A stretch of 64,000 bases of DNA from Syngnathus acus (taxonomy: Eukaryota > Chordata > Actinopteri > Syngnathiformes > Syngnathidae). Positions 54,158-64,000 of the stretch are shown in pieces. A program made the position numbers and the translations under genes. The notes beneath the pieces were generated by a model. It was not told the origin of the DNA. It made no database searches and was given only the letters and a program-made list of their open reading frames with translations. Each line of letters starts with the position of its first letter. Within the stretch, counting starts at the first letter, position 1. Location of the stretch: contig NC_051105.1 in assembly GCF_901709675.1 (NCBI RefSeq), positions 1,116,001 to 1,180,000 on the forward strand. The letters run 5' to 3'.

Positions 54158-57100
54158 GTGGGACATTTTGCATTTCTCTTATTGTTATGGGATGGCATTA
54201 GTGGTGTGAATAGTAGTTGGAAGTTTTGCCTTAAAGCTCCGAGTGTGATGGTTGAGATCTTAGCACAGTGTATCTTTGGGGTCTAAGCACTTGTTATAAG
54301 CTAACCAAAGCTTTGTTGATTTTTGTTCCAGAGCTTGGGTGGACTTGTCAAATGTGAAACAAGCGGGGAGAATGTTGCAGATGGTGGCCAGCCCACTAGT
54401 AACTTCTCAGAGAGCTGTTTGGGCAGCTTCAAAAGTAGGTCCAAACTTACATCGTCTCCTTACCCCTGTTTAAATTCTGTGGCAGGTGAATTTCAGTTGG
54501 AAGGAAAAACAAAAACCCAACTGAGGTGATTTCAAAACAAACAGCTAAGATGATAAGTGTGCACTCCCCATTGCAGTTCAAGTCATGTTAAATGTTCATC
54601 AGCCTGACAGTTGCTGCCATTTGAAGTGCCTTCCATTAACTCCAAATAAATGTCAGCTTTTCCAATACCGGCAGACATTATTTTTGCTCTCCACTAGAAG
54701 CCTGAAGGTTTGGTGTGAACACTGCTTTTATAAGTGTTTATAATTCCCTTCACCCAGACTGAATCATCATCTACTTTTTGTTCACAGCTAGTGAAAATGC
54801 AGACCTCCAACCCCAAGTCTCCACTGAAAGGCCCAAACGAAAAAGGCAATCAAACTTGCCTTGGACGTCACCAATAACATCAGATTGGGGTGAAGCAGAA
54901 GTTGAAGTAGAACTGGAAAATGATAAAGACGCAAACGCAAATGGTCACAGGCTGAAAAACCAGAAAAATGTGAAGAGAAACGACAAGTTGCAGACCAAAG
55001 GTATGTTCACACAAGTGCTATTCAAGAAGACAGATGAGGGCCTTTTCCACGATTCATATGTGTTCCCACGTGTCTTCATACCATTTTGCTGACATACTGT
55101 TCAGGCTGTACGCAATCAGGATTTTGAAGTTGAAATAAGTTGCAATAAGCGATTGTCGAAGAAGCTTTTTCTTATTTGGTGTTTTTTAGCGTGCATCGCA
55201 GACAAGGCAGAGCACACGCACGACACCTACATTTGCCACAACTGTCCACGGCGTTTCAAGATGCGCTCCCATCTGGAAGAACACCTGCGTTTGCATGATC
55301 CCGACCCAGGTCTGCAGTGTCCCACCTGCCTGCGCTTCTTCACCAGCAGAAGCAAACTGCGTCTGCACCAGCTCCGCGAGGCTGGCACAAAAAGCCACCG
55401 TTGTCATCTGTGCGACTACTCGGCCGTGGAGGCCAACGCCATCCGCCGCCACCTCGTCGCCGTCCACGCGGATGAAATAGAAGATGACCCAAAGCGCCAC
55501 GGCTACGTGTGTCCCGCTTGCGGTCAAAGCTTTGGCAAGAGCCAGACACTGAAGGCTCACATGAAGACCAAGCACGTCCAAGCACCCAAAACGGCGGTGG
55601 CGTGCTTTCACAGCGGTTGTCCTTTCCGGAGTCATTTGCGCAGGGCTCACATGCGGCACTCGGCAGAGGAGCACGGGATCACGGCGGTGGCATGTCGCCA
55701 TTACACGTGCGTGGCGGTCTTTCCCAGCATGGAGAGCATGGAGGCGCACTTCAGGACTCATCTGGCTTACCACTGCTCGCAGTGTGAGTTCTCGTGTTCC
55801 AACAAGGCCGCTTTGCTGGAGCATCAAGGACAGGGCCACGCGGGCAGCCAGAAGCACTGCTGCGACTTTTGCGACTTTTCAACATTCAACCCGGTGGAAT
55901 TCAAACGACACGTGGAACGCTCGCACGCCAACGAGAAGATCCACCGTTGCTCGCAATGCGACTACAAGACCTCACACAAGAGTGCCTTGAATCGACACAT
56001 TCTGACACATAGTGGTGAGGATCGTTCTCGCTTCTTTTTGGGGGTGGGAATTTGTGCAAATTTGGCAGAACGTCTGACATATGTTGTTGTTTGTCTAAAT
56101 GTGCTCCACCGTTGGCTGGGGACCGGTCGAGGGTGTAAGAAGGACTTTGTCAGTGGCAGACAGAAGGTTTCAGACAGGCCAAGTCAATCCCCAGACCTAA
56201 ACCGCATCTGTTTTACTTGCCAAAGAGACTGAGGGTACTCACCTCACAAATCAAACAACAATTGGCTTTGTTTGTCCGTTGAAGTACTTTTTGAGGGCAA
56301 TTTTGAAGGTGAGAAACACCTCAAGTGGTATCCTCGCGAGAGAAGCTTTGGACTGGCCAAGACGCAATGTCCAGACTTCAAGCCTGTAATATGCATTTGA
56401 CCTGCTGAAGCTTTGTGTGTTTGAAATACATGTCCACGTTTCCTTTGTCTTACAAGATGAGAAGCCCCACAAATGTCACTTGTGTGACTACCGCTGCCGA
56501 GAAGAGTCGTACCTCTCCAAGCATATGCTCACACATTCGGGCGACAGGAACTTCCTGTGTGAGGAATGTGGATATGTCACCAAGTGGAAGCACTACCTCA
56601 CCGTCCACATGAGGAAGCACGCGGGAGACCTCAGGTAGCATGTCACTTCTTGTTCTGACCCTCAATAACTGATAGTGTGTCGCCTCCAAATTCAGTCGTA
56701 TCTAAATTGGAGTCATTGCAGTACTTGGGTTTTTTCTTTGCTTTGTGTGGCGGAGCCAAATTTGAGGGAGGCGCAATCTTCAAATAACCCACCACCCGAG
56801 TGAAAATGAAAAAAATCTTGCAATAAGGGAGGGCCCTGTAATTATCTCATCAAAACAAAAAAGTGCATTGCACATTCTCAGCTATTCAATGAAAAACTCT
56901 ATCAATATACTTTTCTACTTTCCTGAAACGTCCTTAAATAGGCTGGTGCTGAAGTCCTGGCTAATAGAAAAGTAATAAGTGTTGTCAAGAGTAACGTTGA
57001 CTTGAGTTTGAAATGATGTTCCATTGTTTTGAGGTCATTTCAAGACGGTACTTGAATTTGTATGCAAGTCTCACGAACCAACACAAAATTAGAACTCGTC

Positions 57101-60100
57101 ACAATTCAAGTCGATATGTCATTGAGAAAGCCCATTGAGTCCATATTTATACAAGCAATCAAGTGGCAAATAAAGCGCCGCTGACCATGCGTGCTTGCCT
57201 ACCTGTTAATTGCATGCTCTTTGACCCCTCGGAGTATGAGAAGCAAGTATCGCGCTAACCTGGCGACCATCTGTACACACATATGAAAGGCAGTTCCTCC
57301 CAAAAGTATGACAACTGTGAGGTCAATTCCTTTATTTTTGCATCTTTATGTGTCATGGTTGCATTAGTGAAGTGTTTTTTTTTTTTTTTTTACGCTTCAT
57401 TTTCAAGCCCTAAGATGTTGCCAAAACGCTCCGCACCTCTGGTGTTTATTGGCCCGAAGCTCAAACGCAAGAGGAAGATGATTCCCCTCTACGAGAAAGT
57501 CAAGATCCTCAATATGCTCCGCGAAGGCATGAGGTTTTCCGCAGTCGCACGCAGTTGTGGAATGAGCGAGTCGACGATTCGCTCCTTCAAGAAAGAGGAA
57601 GCCAAGATCCGAAGTACAGTATCCTTGAATGGCTCGCAAACCTTGAAGAGGGTGATATCCAATCGAAACAAGTACATCGTTAGGATGGAGTCGGCATTGG
57701 TTCGGTGGATAAGCGAATGCAGGGAGAAGAACATTCCTTTGAATACCATTGCCATGATGGAGAAGGCCAGAGAACTTTACCAGGAACTGGCCGGTGAATG
57801 TCGACAACGTGACAAAGAAGACTGCCAACAAGGAGAATCGACCTCGTCGGAAGAACCGATCGAATTTCTCGCAAGCAAGGGCTGGTTTGATCGCTTCCGA
57901 AAGAGGTACCAGCTCAAGAGCGTGTCGCCGCATTGGGAATCCGCATCGGCAGACGTGGAAGCGGCCAGCAAATACCCGGAGACCTTCAAGGCACTGGTGC
58001 AAGAGAAAGGGTACAAGCCTGAACAAGTCTTTAATATGGACCAGACAGGCTTGTTCTGGAAGAAGATGCCAACTCGGATGTTTTTGAAGGAGGAAGCCGG
58101 AGCCCCCGGATTCAAAGGGCAGAACGATTGGGTGGTGCTGATTATGTGCGGCAACGCGGCTGGTTTTCTGATGAAACCAGCATTGATCTACAAATCGGCG
58201 AACCCTCGGTCCCTGAAGAACAAAGACAAATCCCTGCTGCCTGTGTTCTGGATGCATAACTCAAAGGTGTCGATATCGAAAGCCCGAGTAACCGAGTGGT
58301 TCTTTGAAAGTTTCATCCCTCAGGCTAAGTTGTACCTATCAGAGAAGGGAATGGACTTTAATATTTGCCTGACGATGGATAAGGCTAGCTGCCACCCAGT
58401 GGATTTGTTCTATGAGGGAGTGCATATTGAGATCTTGCCTCCTAACATTCAGCCTTTAGATCAAGGGCTCGTTCGGACATTCAAGGCTCTTTACACTCGG
58501 AACATCATGCAACACATCGTGAACGGAAGGAGTACCGACGGAACTATTCCAGTTGGAGAGCTGTGGAAGAAGTTCAACATAGCAACAGCTCTTCAGGTCA
58601 TTCAAGTATGTCTACAGGAGTTAAAACCGGAAACCGTTAACGCATGTTGGAAGACGCTATGGCCGGAATGCGTCCATGAGGGTGAAGGCCTCTCCGCTGA
58701 AGAAATTCAACGGTCGGCGGTGGATAAGGCAGTCAACCTGGCGGAGCGTTTAGGAGGGGCAGGTTTCTACAACATGAACCCTGATGACTTGAACGACCTC
58801 CTCGACACAAAGTCTGATCCAATGGCCGATATTTCAGACATTTCAGATCTCACCAAACCAGCCAGTGAAGAGGCAGAACAAGAAAGCGACCCATCGCAGG
58901 AGGACGGCGAAGACAAAGACTTGTCGTTTGAAAGGCTCTCAGTGATGTTTAAAATGGCAAAGGACCTTCAGGGGATGGTGGATGCGTGGGATCCTGATAT
59001 GGTTCGTGCATTGCAGTTCAAAAATGCGATTGATGCTGCGATGCAAACATATGAGACCCTGCTTACCACCGTGAAGAAACCGCCCCAAAGATTGCATATC
59101 ACTCAAGACAAGCCAACAGTGTCTTCAGAGGAAACACTTGAATATCCGGAATTCTATGGGCTACTCCCTCTTGAAGCGTCTGATGAAGAGGCGTTGAATG
59201 AAGAGCTATAAATGCACTGCTTTTCTGTGCAGTACAACCCACATTGTCACTGCACGACCTCTTCACTCAAGTTTCATGTCTTTACTGGTAAGTACGCTGA
59301 CTTTAAAATTGGACTTCACTGTATATGAACTGTTTATCTATCCCTTGTCTCCTTCTCATCTTATTTGTTTTCGATCTACAGCACAAATACAGTCGTTGGG
59401 CACCCCTAATCATTTTCAAGATTTTTCCAGAAATTGCTGATCCAAACAACCAATGGAGGAAAATCTTGAAAATGATCAGGGGTGCCATTGCATACGACTC
59501 TAAAGGAATTGGCCTCACATCTTCCAATGCTTTTGGAGGGGAGTATTTACTGTGTAAAGTCCAGGCTGACATACCCCAAAAAGGACGAAACCAGAAATTG
59601 CACAAAAATGACAAACCCACGGCCCTAAGCTCATAGCGCGGAGGTAATAAAGTCCATCTGTCCTCGTGATTACCTAATAAACAACACCCAGCCTAACATA
59701 CCCTCTTCTTCCAGGTACGATTGTGATCAGTGCTCATATCGTTGTCATCGCGTGGACCAGCTCAACAGCCACAAACTACGACATCAGGCCAAAACGCTGG
59801 TATGCGAGATCTGCGCCTACGCCTGCAAACGCAAATGTGAGCTTCGCAATCACATGTTGCTCAAACATTCGGCTGAGGGAACGCCGGCGTCTGTGCACAA
59901 GTGCAACTACTGCCCGTACACGACGTGTTTCCGGCAAGCCCTTCAAAACCACGAGAATTGTAAACACACCAAACTGCAACAATACGGCTGCGCTCTCTGT
60001 TCCTATTTGTCGTTCAGTCGCATCAGTCTCTTCCTGCACAAGAGAAAAGCTCATGGTTACGTGCCTGGGGACAAAGCCTGGCTGGACAATTATGCAGCTA

Positions 60101-63100
60101 AAGAAAAGGAAAAGTACTCCAATAGCATGTTGGAGGACTCGCTGATCGCGAATGAAGGGTCTGAAGTGTCCAAGGAAGAACCAGTTCCAACAGGAAAGCC
60201 TGATCCCGGCGCTCTAGAAGATCAGTTTGTTGGTGAAACTGCCGTAGTTCTTTCAGAAGCCGTTCCGTTACCGGATGCTGAAGATGCCCTGAATAAGGAG
60301 GCGACCGGTGAAAGAACATCGCAGAGTTCTCTACCTGATACCAGTCCAGAATACTGCACTCTTGTTTTAACAACATTGACTCCTGAATGTGAAACATTTT
60401 TTCTTCCTAATGAGGACGCGACTTCTCACATTACGTCCACCAACTCGGATTCGGCCAAGGAAAGAGATGCTATCGTTTCGTCAACCAACTTGGCAGAAGA
60501 TGAGCGAAAGCCTGTTCATTACAAGAGTGAAAGATCTCGCTGTGAGTCTGAGGATGAAACTCCAAAATGTCCACCGGAAAAAAAGCACGTCTCTTGTCTT
60601 TTAGAGCCTACAAGAACGCAAGATGGAGCTCTTGTTCTGGACGGCAGAGTCCAGATGCTTGCGATGCCAACGCAAGACGTTTATCGCTGTGACCGGTGCT
60701 CTTATGTCACCAAGAAGGAGAAAACTCTTCAGCGCCACCGTCGATCTTTGTGTCGTGGTAGACCCCAATATCACAAGTGCCAGGCCTGCGGTGCGCAGTT
60801 CAAGCAGAGACGGGGCCTTGATGGCCACCTTGCCAAGAAGTGCCCACAAGCGCAAGCATTTATTGGCCAACAAATAGAGGATACTGCCAATCAGGACACT
60901 TCTGAAAACCTCAGAAGAGCTGAAGTTCTCTCTCAACCAAAGAAGATTTCAGCAGAAGTCCATGATCCAAATGTCTCTGTTCATAGTGTCTTGACATCCA
61001 GTGACTCAGAGCGTAATCCAAGTCACCATGGAGATATTCCGGTACATCAAAACATAGCACATCCCAAAAGATTCATGTGCAACTTTTGCAGTTTTTCATC
61101 AGTCAAACTCGCAACAGTCAATCGACATATTTCCAGTTGCGCAAAAGGACAAAAAGACAGCCAAGTAGCCAGGATGTCAGTCAACGGAAAACAACCTGTT
61201 AAGGAAACTCCTGGGAAAGGCAGATCGGGAAACGCTTTAGCTCTCCAGGAAGAGCTCGATGTGGTCCAGAGTTCCTCGTGTGCCGCCAAGCCCAAGCATT
61301 TACACCAGAGCTCTCCCGTCAAGCGAGAAAAACACAAGGCACGAAAGCAGACGGGTGCCTCGTCCCCTCACGCGTGCCGTCACTGTCCTTTCACCACCAC
61401 CAGGCGCTACCGTTTGGAAGAGCACCAATCCCTTCACACGGGAACCGGACGCCACGTCTGCGATGTTTGCGACAAGACGTTTGGAGCCGCGACCAAGCTG
61501 CGGCAGCACAAGCGACGCGTTCACGACAGGCGACCCGCTCTGCCTTGCTCATTTTGCGACTACTGTGGCTACACGGCGGACGACTTGAGGCGACACACTC
61601 GCAGGTGCCACACGGGGGACTCGCGTCACCACTGCGCCGATTGCGAGGCTCGCTTCACTTCGGAAGCGGCTCTCAGAAAGCACCGCGCGCGAGCTCACCG
61701 GCAGCAGGCGCGTTTCTCCTGCGAGAGCTGCCGCTACGCTTGCAGCAGCGAGACCGCACTGAGGAACCATCGACGGAGTCAGCACCGGCACTCTTTTGAG
61801 ACCCTGGACGACGTTGAAGCTCATCTGAGAATCCAACTCGCTCACCGCTGCCAGCTCTGCTCTTTTGCCGGCAAAACCAGGCAGCTCCTCGCACAACACC
61901 TTCTGGATGAGCATGAGGGTGGTCCCCCCTCAGACAAACCACTCCGGTGCGGAAGCTGCGCGTTCGTTTGTCGGCACCCGCTGGTGTTGGAATGCCACCT
62001 GCGCTCACACGGCGGAAAGCGCATGTACAAGTGCGCCGATTGCAATTACTCGACGGGCAACAAGCAGAAGATCACCTGGCATGTTCGCATTCATACGGGG
62101 GAGAAGCCGTACAGGTGTGAGCATTGCGGCTACGCCTGCGTCGATCCCTCCAGGCTGAAGGTAAGCCCAAAATGAATCCAATGAAGTTTCATTTTCAACA
62201 TGCAAACCCTCCTGTCGTTGATTGAAAGTAAAACCTTTTCGAAGCACTATGCACATGTTCTCAGCTCTTTCTCTCCATGTTGTGCCTCCCTCAAGCTTCA
62301 TATGAGGGTTCACGGAGATGAGAAGAAGTACCTTTGTCCAGAGTGCGGCTACAAATGCAAGTGGGCCACTCAGTTGAAGTACCACATGACCAAGCATACA
62401 GGTGAGATCCAGAGGTGGCTAAACTTATTAGCACGGAAGTACAGCTACTATTGTCTAAAACTAAGAAGTACTGATTCAGTTAAGCTCTGAAATGGACTTA
62501 AAGAAATAGTGAACATTGAAAATGAACGTGGGAATTTGTACCCTGCTCAGTGGCTTAGTGGTAGAGTGTCCGCCCTGAGACTGGAAGGTTGTGGGTTCAA
62601 ACCCTGGCCGGGTCATACCAAAGACTATAAAAATGGGACCCATTGCCTCCCTGCTTGGCACTCAGCATTAAGGGTTGGAATTGGGGGGTTAGATCACCAA
62701 CTGATTCCCGAGCGCGGCACCGCTGCTGCTCACTGCTCCCCTCTCCCCCAGGGGATGGATCAAAATCACATGGGGATGGGTTAAATGCAGAGGACAAATT
62801 TCACCACACCCAGATGTGTGTGTGTGACGATCATTGGGACTTTAACTTTATGTTGATGGACCAAGGTGGCTTAATGTTTGTCCTTTTGCATTTGCAGTTA
62901 GGACCAAAGAACGTGAGACACGGCGCGATATTTCGCGTGTGGTCTGGACCTAGCATAAGACGACCACAACGGTCCATTTGCAACGCCCTGAAATGTGCTT
63001 GGATTTTGCTCTGTCTGCTGGTTGACAATTTGTTCTCAGTTGCCTTAGCCAAGCTGAAATGAAACCCATATCATTTGGCCGTAGGGGAAAAGCCGCACGC

Positions 63101-63572
63101 CTGCGACCAGTGCGACTACCGCACCAACCGGGCGGACGCCCTCCGCACCCACAGGACCACGCGGCACTGTGACGTGCGGGCCTACGTCTGCGAGGAATGC
63201 GGCAAAGCCTTCAAGACCGGCTTCATCCTAAAGACCCACCAGCGGCAGCACGGCGACCGGCAGCCGTACACTTGCGGGGTGTGCCACAAGGCCTTCCGCT
63301 GGCCCGCCGGCCTCAGGCACCACTTCCTGACCCACGCCGAGCTGCTGCCGTTTGGCTGTCGTCACTGCCCGTACAGGGCCAAGCAGAGGTTTCAGGTGGT
63401 CAAACATTTGCAGAAGCACCACCCGGGGATGCCGGTAGAGCAGGGTGTGGCGAGGGACTCGGACGCCGGTGGCCTCACCCTGAAGGAGGCTATGCGAGGA
63501 ACGCTCAACAACAAAGGAGCGGACGAGGAACAAGATGGAGACACCGTGAAGAGCAGACAAACTGTGAGTTGA
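53984..63572 (+). CDS. znf142: Zinc finger protein 142-like, with N-terminal HTH
   Basis: Multi-C2H2 nuclear protein, presumed transcription regulator. Exons: 53984-54157, 54332-54434, 54788-55000, 55190-56014, 56457-56634, 59715-62160, 62296-62401, 63085-63572. Phases agree throughout, giving 1510 aa (human ZNF142 about 1687 aa). I count about 32 fingers: 9 in exon 5, 2 in exon 6, 4 at the start of exon 7, then an acidic linker, then 17 more including one that spans exons 7/8. Three fingers after the linker end in Cys rather than His. The divergent bcs1l neighbour supports the name. Oddities: exon 2 encodes a Tigger-like helix-turn-helix and starts exactly at its acceptor with the ATG. Its donor (AAT/GTGGGA) is weak but is the phase-compatible one. 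The 3.1-kb intron after finger 11 contains a transposase gene. Confidence 0.87.
57415..59211 (+). CDS. Tigger (pogo-like) transposase, TIGD1-like
   Basis: An uninterrupted 598-aa ORF; the frame is open from 57283. Order of domains: basic N-terminus, Psq-type HTH (LYEKVKILNMLREGMRF...ESTIRSFKKEEAKIR), CENP-B-type second DNA-binding region (ALVRWISECREKNIPLNTIAM...WFDRFRKRY), then a DDE/D catalytic region with NMDQTG, TMDKASCHP and QPLDQGLVR, and an acidic C-terminal tail. It lies on the same strand inside the znf142 intron 56635-59714. All three catalytic Asp are present. However, the second-to-third Asp spacing is 27 and the segment normally reading PPNTTSLLQP is shortened to PPNIQP. No flanking terminal inverted repeats of Tigger type were found. 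It may be a recent insertion, a decaying copy or a domesticated gene. A splice acceptor at 57406-57407 could fuse it in frame to znf142. Confidence 0.88.
   Translation: MLPKRSAPLVFIGPKLKRKRKMIPLYEKVKILNMLREGMRFSAVARSCGMSESTIRSFKKEEAKIRSTVSLNGSQTLKRVISNRNKYIVRMESALVRWISECREKNIPLNTIAMMEKARELYQELAGECRQRDKEDCQQGESTSSEEPIEFLASKGWFDRFRKRYQLKSVSPHWESASADVEAASKYPETFKALVQEKGYKPEQVFNMDQTGLFWKKMPTRMFLKEEAGAPGFKGQNDWVVLIMCGNAAGFLMKPALIYKSANPRSLKNKDKSLLPVFWMHNSKVSISKARVTEWFFESFIPQAKLYLSEKGMDFNICLTMDKASCHPVDLFYEGVHIEILPPNIQPLDQGLVRTFKALYTRNIMQHIVNGRSTDGTIPVGELWKKFNIATALQVIQVCLQELKPETVNACWKTLWPECVHEGEGLSAEEIQRSAVDKAVNLAERLGGAGFYNMNPDDLNDLLDTKSDPMADISDISDLTKPASEEAEQESDPSQEDGEDKDLSFERLSVMFKMAKDLQGMVDAWDPDMVRALQFKNAIDAAMQTYETLLTTVKKPPQRLHITQDKPTVSSEETLEYPEFYGLLPLEASDEEALNEEL
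59398..59486. mobile_element. Short inverted-repeat element (MITE-like)
   Basis: Two arms of about 31 bp, GGGCACCCCTAATCATTTTC... (59398-59428) and its near-perfect reverse complement ending ...GATCAGGGGTGCC (59455-59486), surround a roughly 26-bp loop. This is the form of a miniature inverted-repeat DNA transposon or a collapsed pair of transposon ends. It lies 187 bp after the transposase stop but does not resemble Tigger ends and has no partner upstream of that gene. Confidence 0.6.
59646..59681 (+). terminator. Two intronic AATAAA signals
   Basis: AATAAA at 59646-59651 and 59676-59681, 435-465 nt after the transposase stop and just ahead of znf142 exon 7. They could end a transcript containing the transposase ORF, whether independent or spliced from znf142. 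Confidence 0.4.
62540..62857 (+). mobile_element. tRNA-derived SINE in znf142 intron 8
   Basis: The head has RNA polymerase III boxes: A-box region CAGTGGCTTAGTGGTAGAGTG (about 62548) and B-box GGTTCAAACCC (62594-62604). The body contains GCGGCACCGCTGCTGCTCAC and GGTTAAATGCAGAGGACAA, segments I recognise from tRNA-derived SINEs common in teleosts. It ends with a GTGTGTGTGACGATCATTGG-type tail and TTTAACTTTA. It is oriented with znf142. It is not a functional tRNA gene because the cloverleaf continues into the SINE body. Confidence 0.85.
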
Positions 63573-64000
63573 AGGCCAACAAATGTTTGTATCCTATATT
63601 TTGACAGTGAAATAATGAGCAGCACAATGTCATCAAACCACAATGATCTTTATTTTGGATGCATAGAATAAGGTTTGCATATACGTACCAAAATTGTACA
63701 CAACAGGCTGTGTGTGCATGGCCAACTCATGCAAGCTTGCATGTTGTTAGAAAGATCAAATAACAAAGCTGCATAACATTTGCATATACAAGATCAATAC
63801 TTCGTGTTCCATAAACATCTTCTGACTCCGTCACAGGACTCCGTCCGGCACTCCTTTTTGGGGGCCCATTTGAACAATGCTCTGATTTGCAGCAAAGCAC
63901 TGCACACTTGTAGATATTATTTCCAGGTAAGGCAGCCACAATTAGAGAACGGGAATTTGGGGGGCCTTCTTGGTCTCACGTTGATAAAAAGGATGCGTCA
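63573..64000. other. znf142 3' flank; possible convergent gene end
   Basis: No canonical plus-strand AATAAA follows the znf142 stop here. On the minus strand AATAAA occurs at 63649-63654 (TTTATT on +), suggesting that a convergent gene lying beyond 64000 ends at about 63.63 kb and that 63.65-64.0 kb is its 3'UTR. No coding exon was recognised. Confidence 0.35.

Noticed and set aside
62548-62620. tRNA gene
   Set aside because: Pol III boxes are present but belong to the tRNA-like head of a SINE that continues into a standard SINE body.

Overview
This window looks like chromosomal DNA from a bony fish, most likely a compact percomorph-type teleost. The grounds are vertebrate gene models with GT-AG introns often near 100 bp, many simple-sequence repeats, a tRNA-derived SINE of a type common in teleosts, and a Tigger-type DNA transposon gene. 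I saw no bacterial features, rRNA, free-standing tRNA gene or CRISPR array. Exon boundaries were placed by hand from splice sites and remembered family proteins. All five host gene models close in frame from ATG to stop.

Layout: (1) about 1-8.9 kb is non-coding with microsatellites. A possible promoter/5'UTR exon lies near 8.9-9.0 kb. (2) slc39a10 (zinc transporter ZIP10) runs on + from 10247 to 16938 in 9 coding exons (748 aa). (3) dnah7 (axonemal inner-arm dynein heavy chain) is convergent on - from 46601 to 18594 in 66 coding exons (3953 aa). The convergent slc39a10/dnah7 pair is also found at human 2q32.3. (4) cyp27a1 (mitochondrial sterol 27-hydroxylase family, 506 aa) and bcs1l (respiratory complex III assembly AAA protein, 420 aa) lie in tandem on -. 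(5) znf142 (about 32 C2H2 fingers, 1510 aa) is divergent on + from a roughly 0.76 kb shared promoter with bcs1l. In human these three genes lie at 2q35, far from DNAH7, so the dnah7/cyp27a1 gap joins two neighbourhoods that are separate in human.

The most unusual part is znf142. Its first coding exon encodes a Pipsqueak/CENP-B-type helix-turn-helix related to Tigger transposases, a domain I do not know from mammalian ZNF142. An intact 598-aa Tigger/TIGD1-like transposase ORF sits on the same strand in the intron after finger 11. It is preceded by a T17 tract and an AG acceptor that would splice the first 11 fingers in frame onto the transposase, and it is followed by two AATAAA signals. This arrangement could make a host-transposase fusion isoform. 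It is an inference that transcript data would test directly.

The genes do not form one pathway. slc39a10 imports zinc, dnah7 powers cilia, cyp27a1 and bcs1l act in mitochondria, and znf142 is a nuclear DNA-binding protein.
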